From Bacteriovoracaceae bacterium UBA4097 (GTDB lineage Bacteria; Bdellovibrionota; Bacteriovoracia; Bacteriovoracales; Bacteriovoracaceae): a stretch of DNA of 24,064 nucleotides. The stretch is from positions 1 through 24,064 of the forward strand of contig DFXX01000100.1 of the NCBI GenBank assembly GCA_002381765.1, written 5' to 3'. The notes beneath the pieces are model-generated. The model worked only from the letters and a program-made list of their open reading frames with translations. It searched no databases and had not been told where the DNA came from. The translations under genes were made by a program, and so were the position numbers. This document shows positions 1 through 8,340 of the stretch, piece by piece (positions within the stretch are counted from its first letter, which is position 1; every line of letters begins with the position of its first letter).

Positions 1-701
1 CCTATGTATTAATTGGTTTATTCTCAGTTATCACCGGGATTATCTTTTTTAATCTTCTGGTGACCTATAGTGATGGCATTCAGGCCATTCCTCATAATAT
101 GGCGGAAGGGATCTCCTTTGTGGAAGAAGTCGTCCTTCGTCTCTTTGCGAATTTTAATTTTCTCTTCTTGTTTTTTGTTCCCCTCATCACCATGAGACTC
201 TTTGCTGAGGAGAGAAAGAGCGATGCTCTGGATCTTTACTGGATGGCGCCGATTAGTGATTGGCAGGTGGTGGTGGCCAAGGGGTTTGCGGCCCTGACTC
301 TTGTGATGGCGATGCTGCTTATGACAGTAATCTTTCCCTTGATTATTTGGGGAGTGGGGATCAGAGACTTTACTCTTTTAGGCACGGCCTATTTGAGCGT
401 GCTGTTAAATGCTTCGGCCTATATCTCTCTCGGGCTTTTTTGCTCATCTCTTTCCAATAATCAAATCATCGCGGCCCTTTCATCCATTATGGGCATTATG
501 TTTTTGTGGATGATTACCTGGGGGAGTCACTTAAACTCTAACTATGTCTTGGCCGAGATTTTTTCTTATATCGGAATTACCTCTCATTTTGAACGCATCC
601 TTCGTGGGCTTATTGGAACTCAGGATATGATTTATTACGCTAGCTTTATTTTTATCTTTGGTTTTCTCACCGTGAAGAGCCTTGAGCGGAGGAACTGGTA
701 A
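1..701 (+). CDS. ABC-2 type transporter permease, GldF-like (5' partial)
   Basis: This is the membrane-spanning subunit of an ABC exporter. The reading frame is open from the first base, so the true start lies upstream; a GTG at 60 is internal. About 233 residues are visible. The segment around 165-290 (FVPLITMRLFAEERKS, then a P-I-S-D-W stretch and V-V-A-K-G-F) matches the cytoplasmic signature of GldF/NosY-type ABC-2 permeases, where a T-M-R-x-F-x-E-E-R motif precedes the 'aP(V/I)S' loop. At least five hydrophobic helices follow, ending in a basic tail (LERRNW). The stop codon overlaps the next start by one base (TAATG), so it is translationally coupled to a GldG-like partner. The ATPase should be encoded just upstream, outside the window. 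The substrate cannot be read from the sequence. Confidence 0.85.
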   Translation, partial: YVLIGLFSVITGIIFFNLLVTYSDGIQAIPHNMAEGISFVEEVVLRLFANFNFLFLFFVPLITMRLFAEERKSDALDLYWMAPISDWQVVVAKGFAALTLVMAMLLMTVIFPLIIWGVGIRDFTLLGTAYLSVLLNASAYISLGLFCSSLSNNQIIAALSSIMGIMFLWMITWGSHLNSNYVLAEIFSYIGITSHFERILRGLIGTQDMIYYASFIFIFGFLTVKSLERRNW

Positions 702-2230
702 TGAAATCCTGGTTATATCCTCTCTGGGTCATCATCGATGTCCTGGTTTTAATAGCGACTATGGCCTTGTGGATTACCGCACCTGAGTATCTCACCTTGA
801 ATATTGGGCTGAGTATCTTTGCTGTGACTCTGGGAATGGCACTGGCCTTTGCCCGCTTGGAAACTCTAAAAGTCTTTATGAGTAGCGCCTACTTTAAAAA
901 GGCCCTCTATCATTCGGTGAACGGGATACTGGTTCTCTCCATCATGGGATTATTAAACTATCTGGGTAATAAAAATTACAAAGAATTTGATGTTACAACC
1001 GAGAAGAGAAACAGTCTGACTGAGCAAAGTGAAAAAGTCTTAGAGATGGTGAAAGCACCACTAAAGATGACGGTCTATGCGAAGAGAGAGGAGTGGCCAG
1101 GAATTCTCAATCTTCTAAAACTTTATGAAGCTCAAAGTAATCAGATTAAGCTCGAGGCTATTGATACAGATTTAAGGCCCGATCTTGTGAAGTCTAAAGG
1201 GATTACTCAGAATGGTACCATAGAGATATCTTATCGGGATGAGCAGACGATGTTCACCGTAAGTGATGAGCTCTCGGTAACCAATGCTCTGCTTAAGGCC
1301 TTGCGAGATGAGGAAATCACTCTTTATTTTACGACTGGTCATCAAGAAGCCGCTTGCACCAATCAAACACCGGAAGGCATCTCGCTTTTGTGCGATAAGC
1401 TTAAAGCTCAGAACTATACCATTAAAGAGCTCAATCTTACGCGCACTAAAGAAGTTCCAGCAGATGCTCGAGCAGTCTTTATAGCGGGTCCCACATCTTC
1501 ATTCTTAAATTCTGAAGTGGCGCAATTGAAGAAATTTGTTGATGCCGGAGGAAGCCTTTTCTTATCACTTGCTCCAGCATTTAAACCTGAGCTCTATGAT
1601 AATCTCATCGATCTGTCGGCCCACTTTGGTTTGGAGCTCGGTCAGGATATCGTGATCGATCGCCTCTCCACCGTGCAAGGAGCTGAGGCGACCATTCCTA
1701 TAGTCAATGATTATGAAGCGAGTCACCCCATCACCGCGGGCTTTACCCAAAGAACGATCTTTCCACTGAGTGCTTCGGTAAATACTCTGGAAGGAAATGA
1801 TAGTGCCCAGTTATTGGCCTTTACTTCGAGCTTTCCAGGCAGCTGGGCCGAGACCGATCTGAAGGGAGTGACGGAAGGCAGAGCCGAGTATGATGAAAAG
1901 ACCGATGCCAAGGGACCCATTGGACTCTTAGGTATTGGAGAAAATACCAACACCACTAAGGCTTCTCGCTTTGTCCTCTTGGGTTCAAGTTCATTTCTTT
2001 TTAATGCTTACCAAGCGCAATCTGGTAATACCATTCTCTTCTTAAATGCAGTATCCTGGCTGGTGAATGATGAAGGAATTATCTCCTTTAATCGCCCGGG
2101 TCTTGAAGAGCCTCCAGTGATCTTAAGTGGTCAGCATCTCCAGATGATCTTTGTGATTTCTATTCTCCTCGTTCCCATTGTCTTTTTTGGAGCAGCGATC
2201 TTTGTTTATCGCCGTCGTCGTATTCTATGA
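701..2230 (+). CDS. GldG-like ABC transporter auxiliary protein
   Basis: 509 residues. The N-terminus has three hydrophobic segments (about 5-27, 31-50 and 70-90). A large soluble domain follows, beginning with D-V-T-T-E-K-R-N-S-L-T-E-Q-S, the hallmark opening of the GldG/ABC_transp_aux domain. A C-terminal membrane helix (about 482-503) is followed by a basic tail (YRRRRIL). The central part has the glutamine-amidotransferase-like fold features of the family, such as AVFIAGPTSSFLNSEV and then LKKFVDAGGSLFLSLAP. GldG proteins pair with GldF permeases; in Bacteroidota they are needed for gliding, but many non-gliders have homologues. The gene overlaps its upstream neighbour by 1 nt and its downstream neighbour by 4 nt, so it is coupled on both sides. 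The family call is secure; the biological role is not. Confidence 0.85.
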   Translation: MKSWLYPLWVIIDVLVLIATMALWITAPEYLTLNIGLSIFAVTLGMALAFARLETLKVFMSSAYFKKALYHSVNGILVLSIMGLLNYLGNKNYKEFDVTTEKRNSLTEQSEKVLEMVKAPLKMTVYAKREEWPGILNLLKLYEAQSNQIKLEAIDTDLRPDLVKSKGITQNGTIEISYRDEQTMFTVSDELSVTNALLKALRDEEITLYFTTGHQEAACTNQTPEGISLLCDKLKAQNYTIKELNLTRTKEVPADARAVFIAGPTSSFLNSEVAQLKKFVDAGGSLFLSLAPAFKPELYDNLIDLSAHFGLELGQDIVIDRLSTVQGAEATIPIVNDYEASHPITAGFTQRTIFPLSASVNTLEGNDSAQLLAFTSSFPGSWAETDLKGVTEGRAEYDEKTDAKGPIGLLGIGENTNTTKASRFVLLGSSSFLFNAYQAQSGNTILFLNAVSWLVNDEGIISFNRPGLEEPPVILSGQHLQMIFVISILLVPIVFFGAAIFVYRRRRIL

Positions 2231-3537
2231 AAAAAAACTTACTGCTCGCCGGGGTTCTTGCCATACTTTTAGTTATCACTTACTTCGTTCAAGAAAAACG
2301 AGTTGAGTCGGAATATGCTGCCGGAAGAATTGAAGGTAAGGTCATCTCTGGCGAGGTGACTCGTCTGAAACTTCCTCATGTGGAAGCCGAGAAAAAAGAT
2401 GGCAGGTGGTGGAGTGGGGATGAGCTTCTGTCTCAAAATAAGTTTAAGCAAATTGAAGACAGGTTAAATGATCTCAAGATGGTTAAGACCTTAGAAGGCA
2501 AGTGGGAGCAGGTGGCCGAGAATCCAGTGGATTTTGAAGTCAATTCTACTCCCTGGTCAATTGGGGATTTTTCCTTAGATAAGAGTGCCTTTTATCTGAA
2601 GACGGGGGAGAAGATGGGGCTTGCCTTCATCGATGCCGAGGGAAATGCCATGGGCACCACGGCCGAAGAGATCGAAGAAGCAAAACTGGCGGAACTTAAG
2701 AATCTGCTTTCTACCCCCTTAGAAGCTCTTAAAGAGAAGCAGCTCTTTCGCTATTATCCCAAGCTTGATCCCGTGGAAATGGAAGTCTATCCTGAAGGCA
2801 ATATCCCTTATCAGGTTAACTTCAAAAAAAATACCACCAATCCCAGTCCCATTGTGGGAGTGAGTACCTATAGCTCGCTCGCTAAAAACTTTTTCTCCCT
2901 TCTAACTCAGGTTTTGATCAGAGAGGAGCTTCCATATTCAGAAAAATTGAAAGTCAAAAAACTCTCAGCGATTAAAATGATTGGGGAGAAGGGTGAGGAG
3001 ACACAGTGGGAGTTATGGCTTAGAAGTCAGGACAGTGCCGACGCTGTCATCCTGGATGCCAAAAATAAAAAGGCTTTCCTTATGGTAGGAGGAACTCTGA
3101 AGGCCTTCTTCCTGAGTGTTCAAGATTATTGGGATAAAAAAGTTATCCCTCCCTCAAAATTCAAAAACTTTGAGCGCCTCCCGGTGACGCTCACTCAGGG
3201 CGAGAAGTCAGCAGTCGTGACCGTAATCAATCGCGAGCCCTTGGACTTTGAAGTCTCAAGAGGCAAAGTTAAAAGAGGCCATATGAGTGATCTCTTTTAC
3301 TTTATCTTTAATTTGGGAGCAAGAGATCAGGCCGATCGCGTCTCCCAGTTATCTAGCAGTGAGAGAAAGCAGCTTCTCTCTGAGAATCACCTAAGAGCCG
3401 ACGTCATGGGCCAAGAGCTTCTCTTCTGGAGAAAGTCCCAGGAGCTCATAGTGGTCAATCTTACTCAAGGATTTAAATCCCACTTTATGAGTGTGAGTGA
3501 AACATTTCGCGCCAATTTTGAAGATGTGCTAGAGTAA
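2227..3537 (+). CDS. DUF4340 domain-containing membrane-anchored protein
   Basis: 436 residues. A single N-terminal anchor (about 5-23, LLLAGVLAILLVITYFV) is followed by an extracytoplasmic domain. The order of charged and hydrophobic blocks, including 'KKDGRWWSGDELLSQNKFKQ' and then 'LNDLKMVKTLEG', fits the DUF4340 repeat pattern, in which a tryptophan-containing strand precedes a helix of the type 'ad...i..ll..L..l'. The start codon lies inside the previous gene's stop region (ATGA overlap). DUF4340 genes commonly follow GldF/GldG-type transporter genes in diverse bacteria, so this is probably a third, periplasm-facing part of the same exporter. I see no catalytic motif. Confidence is good for the family and low for function. 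Confidence 0.75.
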   Translation: MKKNLLLAGVLAILLVITYFVQEKRVESEYAAGRIEGKVISGEVTRLKLPHVEAEKKDGRWWSGDELLSQNKFKQIEDRLNDLKMVKTLEGKWEQVAENPVDFEVNSTPWSIGDFSLDKSAFYLKTGEKMGLAFIDAEGNAMGTTAEEIEEAKLAELKNLLSTPLEALKEKQLFRYYPKLDPVEMEVYPEGNIPYQVNFKKNTTNPSPIVGVSTYSSLAKNFFSLLTQVLIREELPYSEKLKVKKLSAIKMIGEKGEETQWELWLRSQDSADAVILDAKNKKAFLMVGGTLKAFFLSVQDYWDKKVIPPSKFKNFERLPVTLTQGEKSAVVTVINREPLDFEVSRGKVKRGHMSDLFYFIFNLGARDQADRVSQLSSSERKQLLSENHLRADVMGQELLFWRKSQELIVVNLTQGFKSHFMSVSETFRANFEDVLE

Positions 3538-3543
3538 TTAAGC

Positions 3544-4194
3544 ATGAAAAACGCTATGAGATTATTTGAAACTTATATGATGGTGCTGGTTCATCCTTTT
3601 CGGATTCATCAGCAGTTTCGTCATAATCTTCCAATGCCCAATCAGGATGGACATCTTTATCCACCTTTAACTCTTGCCGAATCACTGGGCATCTCCTGGA
3701 TTTTTTCGGCGATTAGAGGGCTGGGAAAGATCATTATTCTGAATTATTTCTTGCAATCTTTTATCTCTATGCAGAGTGAGAATTTTCCTATTTTGCAAGA
3801 GCTCATGGCAAACTCGAGTATCTCGACCTATTACTTCCTGTTATTTTCGGCCGCCTTGGATATCATCTTCTTTCCTGTTTCCACTCTCATTATTACTCAG
3901 CTCTGGTCTTGGGTCATTCGTCTCTATGCAGGTTGGCTCAATGAAGATTTGCCGAAAGAGCAAATCGCCGATGAAATCACTACCCATGCCTTGAGTTCAA
4001 ATCTTTTTATCATCATCCCGTTCTTAGGTGATCTTATCCAGTCGGTGCTTTATTACTTTCTCCTTTATAGTGGTCTCCGCGCTAATTTAGGAGCTTCCCG
4101 CTCCCTTGCCTGGGTGGTGCTTCTCACCCCAACTTTATTCGGTATTATGCTTATAAGCATGCTTGCCTTCATTGTTTTTTATTTAGTCGCCTAA
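3544..4194 (+). CDS. Yip1-like multi-spanning membrane protein
   Basis: 216 residues, six bases after the DUF4340 gene and so probably the last gene of the exporter operon. The soluble N-terminus contains L-V-H-P-F-R, resembling the start of Yip1-family domains, and is followed by about five hydrophobic segments (near residues 55-75, 95-125, 150-170, 180-195 and 195-216). The ribosome-binding site is weak (tagag before the ATG), as expected for a coupled gene; an in-frame ATG at 3556 is an alternative start. I assign Yip1-like from the overall layout and the HPF motif only. It could instead be an unrelated lineage-specific membrane protein. There is no obvious terminator between its stop and the tdk gene. 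Confidence 0.55.
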   Translation: MKNAMRLFETYMMVLVHPFRIHQQFRHNLPMPNQDGHLYPPLTLAESLGISWIFSAIRGLGKIIILNYFLQSFISMQSENFPILQELMANSSISTYYFLLFSAALDIIFFPVSTLIITQLWSWVIRLYAGWLNEDLPKEQIADEITTHALSSNLFIIIPFLGDLIQSVLYYFLLYSGLRANLGASRSLAWVVLLTPTLFGIMLISMLAFIVFYLVA

Positions 4195-4255
4195 TGCAAA
4201 GCCTATTATTTCCTTACGGCCATGGAATTTCATGAATTTGGAGAAATAAGCTTCG

Positions 4256-4284
4256 TTGTCATCTCTTTTATTTTTTGAAATTAT
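4256..4284 (+). promoter_or_regulatory. candidate sigma-70 promoter for the tdk operon
   Basis: TTGTCA (4256-4261), 17 bases, then AATTAT (4279-4284). The -35 matches five of six consensus positions and the -10 four of six. It lies about 50 bp before the chosen tdk start, in the 139-bp gap after the exporter operon. Read-through from upstream is also possible because no terminator is visible in that gap. Confidence 0.3.
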
Positions 4285-4333
4285 CGCCTCCTACACACAT
4301 TCACTTTGTTTTGCTTGTTTGAGGAGACCGTTG

Positions 4334-4954
4334 ATGACGCACCAGTATTTTCATGGATCGATAGAAGTTATATGCGGACCAATGTTTTCAGGTAAAACAG
4401 AAGAGCTAATTCGAAGAGTGAAGAGAGCTCAGATTGCTAAGCAGCGTGTTCAAATTTTTAAACCGGCCATCGATGTTCGTTATGATGTTGAGGATGTGGT
4501 TTCTCATTCTTCTCAATCCATTAAGTCTGAACCAGTTGAATGTGCCGTTGATATTCTCTTGCGTCTTAAAGATTCCACACGAGTTGTGGCCATCGATGAA
4601 GTTCAGTTCTTTGATGAAAATATTACGACCGTCGTCTCTAAGCTTGCAGCTCGGGGCTACCGCGTAATTTGTGCCGGTCTTGATCTTGATTACCGTGCCC
4701 AGCCTTTTGGACCTATGGGAACCTTACTTGCCCTGGCCGATGAGGTGGTGAAAATCCATTCAATCTGTACCGTCTGCGGAGCACCTGCCACTCGTTCTCA
4801 GCGGCTAAGTCTATCTCAAGAGCAGATCCTCTTGGGTGAGACGGATGCTTATGAGGCGCGTTGCCGGGGTCACTATCAGTATGATGAAGCCGAGGAGCAA
4901 GGTTTACTACCTCTAGAAGAAGAAATCCGCCCACTATCAGGACTTTCTAACTAG
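4334..4954 (+). CDS. tdk: thymidine kinase (type II)
   Basis: Phosphorylates thymidine with ATP to give dTMP in the pyrimidine salvage pathway. From the ATG at 4334 the protein has 206 residues, the usual length. A TTG-started frame reaches back to 4256, but GAGGAG at 4321-4326, seven bases before 4334, settles the start. The P-loop GPMFSGKT is at residues 15-22. D-E-V-Q-F-F at 88-93 supplies the Walker B residue and the catalytic glutamate (E89). The lasso domain carries a zinc site formed by C145, C148, C177 and H180. The family is normally allosterically inhibited by dTTP. It heads a run of salvage genes (UPRT, HPRT), 50 bp before the next start. All key residues are present. Confidence 0.95.
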   Translation: MTHQYFHGSIEVICGPMFSGKTEELIRRVKRAQIAKQRVQIFKPAIDVRYDVEDVVSHSSQSIKSEPVECAVDILLRLKDSTRVVAIDEVQFFDENITTVVSKLAARGYRVICAGLDLDYRAQPFGPMGTLLALADEVVKIHSICTVCGAPATRSQRLSLSQEQILLGETDAYEARCRGHYQYDEAEEQGLLPLEEEIRPLSGLSN

Positions 4955-5004
4955 AGACAAATCTTTCTTGGGCATGCTATCCTTTTAACTTCCAAGGATT
5001 GTTC

Positions 5005-5823
5005 ATGGGCCAAGATTCTCAACACCAAAAGCTTAATTTCGAACCGAATGAGATTTCTCATCATTATGGGAAAAACGTGCATCTTGTCTCGTCTCCCTTG
5101 ATGCTCTCTCTTTTGGCAAAACTGGGAAATCCCAAGACTCATCAACCTCAGATAAATGAACTCACCCAGATGCTTTATTCCTATCTTATGGATAATGTCA
5201 TCGATCTCTTATTTCCAAGAAAGTTGGCTTCCATCGATACCCGCATGAAGTCCTCTCATCCGGAAGCCGTCTATGCAGGAGAAATCATCGATCCCCAAGT
5301 TCCTTGTGTGACGGTGGATCTCGCTCGTGCGGGAACTTTTCCTTCTCATCTTTGTTATAACAAACTCAATTATCTGATGAACCCTGAACTCGTGAGGCAA
5401 GATCACTTCTATGTGGCCAGACTCACCGATGATAAGGGCCAGGTTACAGGAGTGAATGTTTCTGGATCAAAGATTGGAGGCAGTGTGGATAATGCCATCG
5501 TGCTGTTTCCGGATCCCATGGGGGCCACTGGTGGCACCATCGTCCAGGCCTATGATCATTATCTTAAGAAAGTGGGTGGTAAGCCTCGCATTATGGTGGC
5601 CATGCATCTTATCATTACACCTGAGTATCTTAAGAAAGTGACCAAAGCTTGTCCTGATCTTCATATCTTTGCTTTGAGACTCGATCGAGGTCTCTCGAGC
5701 GAGGAAGTTTTAAAAGAGAATCCTGGTAAACATTGGAATGAAGAGAAAGGCCTAAACGAACATCAATATATTGTCCCTGGGGCAGGTGGTTTAGGAGAGA
5801 TCTTAAACAACTCATACTGTTAG
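5005..5823 (+). CDS. upp: divergent uracil phosphoribosyltransferase-like enzyme
   Basis: Predicted to convert uracil and PRPP to UMP. The ATG at 5005 is chosen over a TTG at 4999 because the ribosome-binding site AAGGA (4994-4998) sits six bases before the ATG. 272 residues, clearly longer than the typical 208. The PRPP-binding motif is D-P-M-G-A-T-G-G-T (170-178), where classical UPRTs have DPMLATGGS. A V-D-L-A-R-A-G segment (104-110) corresponds to 'PILRAG'. The C-terminus G-L-N-E-H-Q-Y-I-V-P-G-A-G-G-L-G (249-264) matches the uracil-binding 'GLNEHGYIIPGLGDAG'. Compared with the family there is an extra N-terminal stretch, and about 20 residues (229-248) lie between L-D-R-G-L and the second K-G-L. 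The family call is strong; substrate specificity could have shifted. Confidence 0.82.
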   Translation: MGQDSQHQKLNFEPNEISHHYGKNVHLVSSPLMLSLLAKLGNPKTHQPQINELTQMLYSYLMDNVIDLLFPRKLASIDTRMKSSHPEAVYAGEIIDPQVPCVTVDLARAGTFPSHLCYNKLNYLMNPELVRQDHFYVARLTDDKGQVTGVNVSGSKIGGSVDNAIVLFPDPMGATGGTIVQAYDHYLKKVGGKPRIMVAMHLIITPEYLKKVTKACPDLHIFALRLDRGLSSEEVLKENPGKHWNEEKGLNEHQYIVPGAGGLGEILNNSYC

Positions 5824-5832
5824 GAGTAGCAA

Positions 5833-6363
5833 ATGGAATTATATACGCCGGAAACCCTTATTCCTGAAGAAGAAATAACCATGCGGATCGAGGCCTTAGG
5901 TAAGGCCATTACTCGTGATTTTGAAGATCAGGAACTGGTTATCATCTGTGTCTTAAAGGGTGCCTTTATGTTCTGCTCTGATCTTATTAAGCAGATCAAT
6001 CGTCCTATAAAGCTCGAATTTATCTCTCTGTCTTCATACGGTGATAGTACTAATAGCTCAGGGAATGTTCGCCTTGAAATGGACATCACTGCCAATATCG
6101 AAGGCAAGAATGTTCTTATTGTAGAAGATATCGTTGATACAGGGCTCACCATTAAAACATTGATGGATATGCTGGCCCTAAGAAAGCCCAAGACGGTAAA
6201 ACTTGCTTCACTTCTCTTTAAACCAGTTAAGCTCAAGCATAAGGTGAATATCGATTATCTGGGCTTTGAAATCGAAGATAAGTTTGTTATTGGCTATGGT
6301 CTGGACTATGCCGGCCGCTATCGTGAACTCCCATACATTGGAATTCTGAATGCAGGTAACTAG
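5833..6363 (+). CDS. hpt: hypoxanthine(-guanine) phosphoribosyltransferase
   Basis: Converts hypoxanthine and/or guanine plus PRPP to IMP/GMP. 176 residues, standard for the family. The substrate loop K-G-A-F is at 42-45, the flexible catalytic loop S-L-S-S-Y-G-D-S-T at 65-73, and the PRPP motif V-L-I-V-E-D-I-V-D-T-G at 94-104, with both acidic residues present. TAGGAG just before the start is the ribosome-binding site; TAG is also the stop region of the uracil enzyme gene, nine bases upstream. With tdk and upp this makes a purine and pyrimidine salvage unit. The last 14 bases overlap the start of the following sugar kinase gene, which implies coupled translation. Confidence 0.95.
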   Translation: MELYTPETLIPEEEITMRIEALGKAITRDFEDQELVIICVLKGAFMFCSDLIKQINRPIKLEFISLSSYGDSTNSSGNVRLEMDITANIEGKNVLIVEDIVDTGLTIKTLMDMLALRKPKTVKLASLLFKPVKLKHKVNIDYLGFEIEDKFVIGYGLDYAGRYRELPYIGILNAGN

Positions 6364-7363
6364 TCAGGGAAGTGTCAGAGTCGATTTGGTTGGTGGTACG
6401 CTGGATATCGAGCCCATCAATCTTATTATCAAAAATGTAATCACCCTTAATGTGGCGACAGGTCTTAAGGCCCATGTGACATTGAGTAAGTCTGAATTTG
6501 ATGGCATCGAAATCGAATCAAAAGACTATAAGCGCTCTTATAAATATCCTTCGGCCGATTTAACTGAAGAGAGAGTAGTTTATGGAAACGAATTTAAAGA
6601 GATGACCTTTGTTCTTCAGATTCTTCGTCTTTTTAATCTTCAAACTGGTCTTAAAGTTGAACTTTCTTCAGGAGCTCCAGCGGGCTCGGGTCTTGGTGGC
6701 TCATCTGCTATGGGAGTGACTCTCTATAAAGCTTTATGCCAATTCACGGGACGTGATTTTGACCGCTACACTGCCGTTCTTCGAGTGAAATCGGTAGAGA
6801 GCCGCATTCTTAATCAGGGAGTGGCCGGGTATCAGGATTACTTTCCGGCCCTCACGGGAGGAGTGCTTGCGATCAAAGGTATTGAGGGAGAAATTCGAGT
6901 TGAGCAACTTTTTACTCCTGAACTTAAGGAAGTCTTAGAAAGCCATTTGACTCTTATTTATTCTGGTCAATCTCGGGCATCGGGAATTAATAATTGGGAA
7001 GTCTATAAAGGCTTTTTTGATAAGAAGCCAGAAGTGGTGCAGGGGCTTACTCGCATTGCGGATATTTCTTATTCTATGTATGAAGCCCTTAAGAATAAAG
7101 AGTGGGATAAGATGCTGACTCTTATTGCACTAGAAGGTCTTGAGAGAGAGAAACTATTTCCCGGCATTACGACTGATAAGATTCGTCAGTTTACTTCTGA
7201 ACTAAAAAAAGAAGGAAATGTGCTAGGATTAAAGATGTGCGGTGCTGGAGGCGGCGGTTGCTTCATCCTGGTTCACAAAGGTCTTGATGCTGAATTCATC
7301 AAGTCTCGTGTTGCGGCCCACGGTATGGAGATCCTGCCTTTTGAAGTAGAATCGCCTCTTTAA
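6350..7363 (+). CDS. GHMP-family sugar kinase (HddA/galactokinase-like)
   Basis: 337 residues. The N-terminal R-V-D-L-V-G-G-T-L-D (10-19) is the sugar-binding strand typical of heptose-7-phosphate kinases and galactokinases. Motif 2, P-A-G-S-G-L-G-G-S-S (110-119), binds ATP phosphates. G-Y-Q-D-Y-F (160-165) resembles the 'GkQDqy' segment of HddA-type kinases. Motif 3, C-G-A-G-G-G-G-C-F (297-305), closes the site. The likely reaction is ATP-dependent phosphorylation of a sugar or sugar phosphate, perhaps D-glycero-D-manno-heptose 7-phosphate for lipopolysaccharide. The substrate is inferred, and galactokinase or another sugar kinase is possible. The start lies inside hpt (14-nt overlap), so the gene belongs to the same transcript although its role differs from salvage. 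Confidence 0.8.
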   Translation: MQVTSQGSVRVDLVGGTLDIEPINLIIKNVITLNVATGLKAHVTLSKSEFDGIEIESKDYKRSYKYPSADLTEERVVYGNEFKEMTFVLQILRLFNLQTGLKVELSSGAPAGSGLGGSSAMGVTLYKALCQFTGRDFDRYTAVLRVKSVESRILNQGVAGYQDYFPALTGGVLAIKGIEGEIRVEQLFTPELKEVLESHLTLIYSGQSRASGINNWEVYKGFFDKKPEVVQGLTRIADISYSMYEALKNKEWDKMLTLIALEGLEREKLFPGITTDKIRQFTSELKKEGNVLGLKMCGAGGGGCFILVHKGLDAEFIKSRVAAHGMEILPFEVESPL

Positions 7364-7374
7364 GGGGAAGAGAA

Positions 7375-8340
7375 TTGACCATACCAGTTAAAAATGTTGC
7401 AGGCATGAGCTTAGGCGGAGGCCGTAAGGAGAATTTCTTCTTCTCTCTTCTTGAGTATTACCCTGAGAAAAAAAGATGGTTCTTAAAATCTCTTCATCAA
7501 GTGAAAGATGAGGAGATCAGAGATCGGGATGAAATCATCACTTCATGGGTTCATCAGTATGGACTCAAGCAATTGGTGGTAGATTTTCCTTTAAGTCGTC
7601 CCCCTTGCGAAGAATCTTGTTTAAGTAACTGCAGAAATCTCAAAGAATGCCCACGCTCTCAAGTCATCGAAGTTCGAAAAGAAATGGATGAGCTCCTGGA
7701 AGAGGACGCTCGCTGCTATAAAGATAATCCGAAGAAGTATGAACAGGATAGGCAATCCTCTCAAGAGATCGATTACTCACGCAATCTTCTGAAGAAAAAC
7801 ACCGATGAGCATATGTTATCCAAGTCCTTTAAGCGCAAGCTTCGGAAGGGATTTGTTCCTTACTGGCATCGTCCTATCGATTTCTGGGTTTGGAAAAATT
7901 ACTATGATCAGTTGCTCGAAGTCTTTAAGACTTCCTATGAGTCTTTTGGAAATGTCTCGGTGATGCTGCTTGCTCGCTTAAATTATCTTCTCAGGCATCT
8001 TCCAGAAGATCTCAAGATGTATGAGTCTAATGTCCAGATTTGTCTCTTAGAACTCTACCGCGCACGGGTAATAGGTAAGTCTCTGCTCTTGCAGCTGTTT
8101 GATCTGGATCTCGCGGGATCGGCCCGGGAGCAGATTATTCTGAATATCGAGAGGCATATGGGGATTTTTATCTATGAGAATGATCTTGATACCATCATCC
8201 GAAATTCCCAGGCCTTTGATTCTTTCATCCTCTCAGTCGTGGGCCAGAGAATGCTCATGAATGGACTGAGAGAAATTCCTCAGTGGGGCAATACCGATGG
8301 AGGAAATTTCATCGTGCCTTCTTTTCATGTCCAAGGGTAG
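7375..8340 (+). CDS. DUF429/RNase H-fold-like protein with a cysteine cluster
   Basis: 321 residues from a TTG start preceded by AAGGGGAAG (7362-7370). The next ATG (7405) would cut into the first strand V-A-G-M-S-L-G-G-G, so TTG is preferred. The N-terminal half resembles DUF429 (predicted nuclease, RNase H fold): the first glycine-rich strand is followed by Q-L-V-V-D-F-P-L-S-R-P (66-76), with D70 in the position of the conserved 'DaPL' acid. Next comes C-x3-C-x3-C-x5-C (C78, C82, C86, C92), which could hold a metal or Fe-S centre. The C-terminal half is helical with no recognisable motif. It sits 11 bp after the sugar kinase gene, the last gene of that transcript, and overlaps the 3' end of the opposite-strand gene by 32 bp. 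The family call is tentative; the activity is unknown. Confidence 0.6.
   Translation: MTIPVKNVAGMSLGGGRKENFFFSLLEYYPEKKRWFLKSLHQVKDEEIRDRDEIITSWVHQYGLKQLVVDFPLSRPPCEESCLSNCRNLKECPRSQVIEVRKEMDELLEEDARCYKDNPKKYEQDRQSSQEIDYSRNLLKKNTDEHMLSKSFKRKLRKGFVPYWHRPIDFWVWKNYYDQLLEVFKTSYESFGNVSVMLLARLNYLLRHLPEDLKMYESNVQICLLELYRARVIGKSLLLQLFDLDLAGSAREQIILNIERHMGIFIYENDLDTIIRNSQAFDSFILSVVGQRMLMNGLREIPQWGNTDGGNFIVPSFHVQG

Noticed and set aside
5928..6236. 102-codon minus-strand frame
   Set aside because: Fully inside hpt, whose motifs are intact; the antisense translation has no recognisable features.
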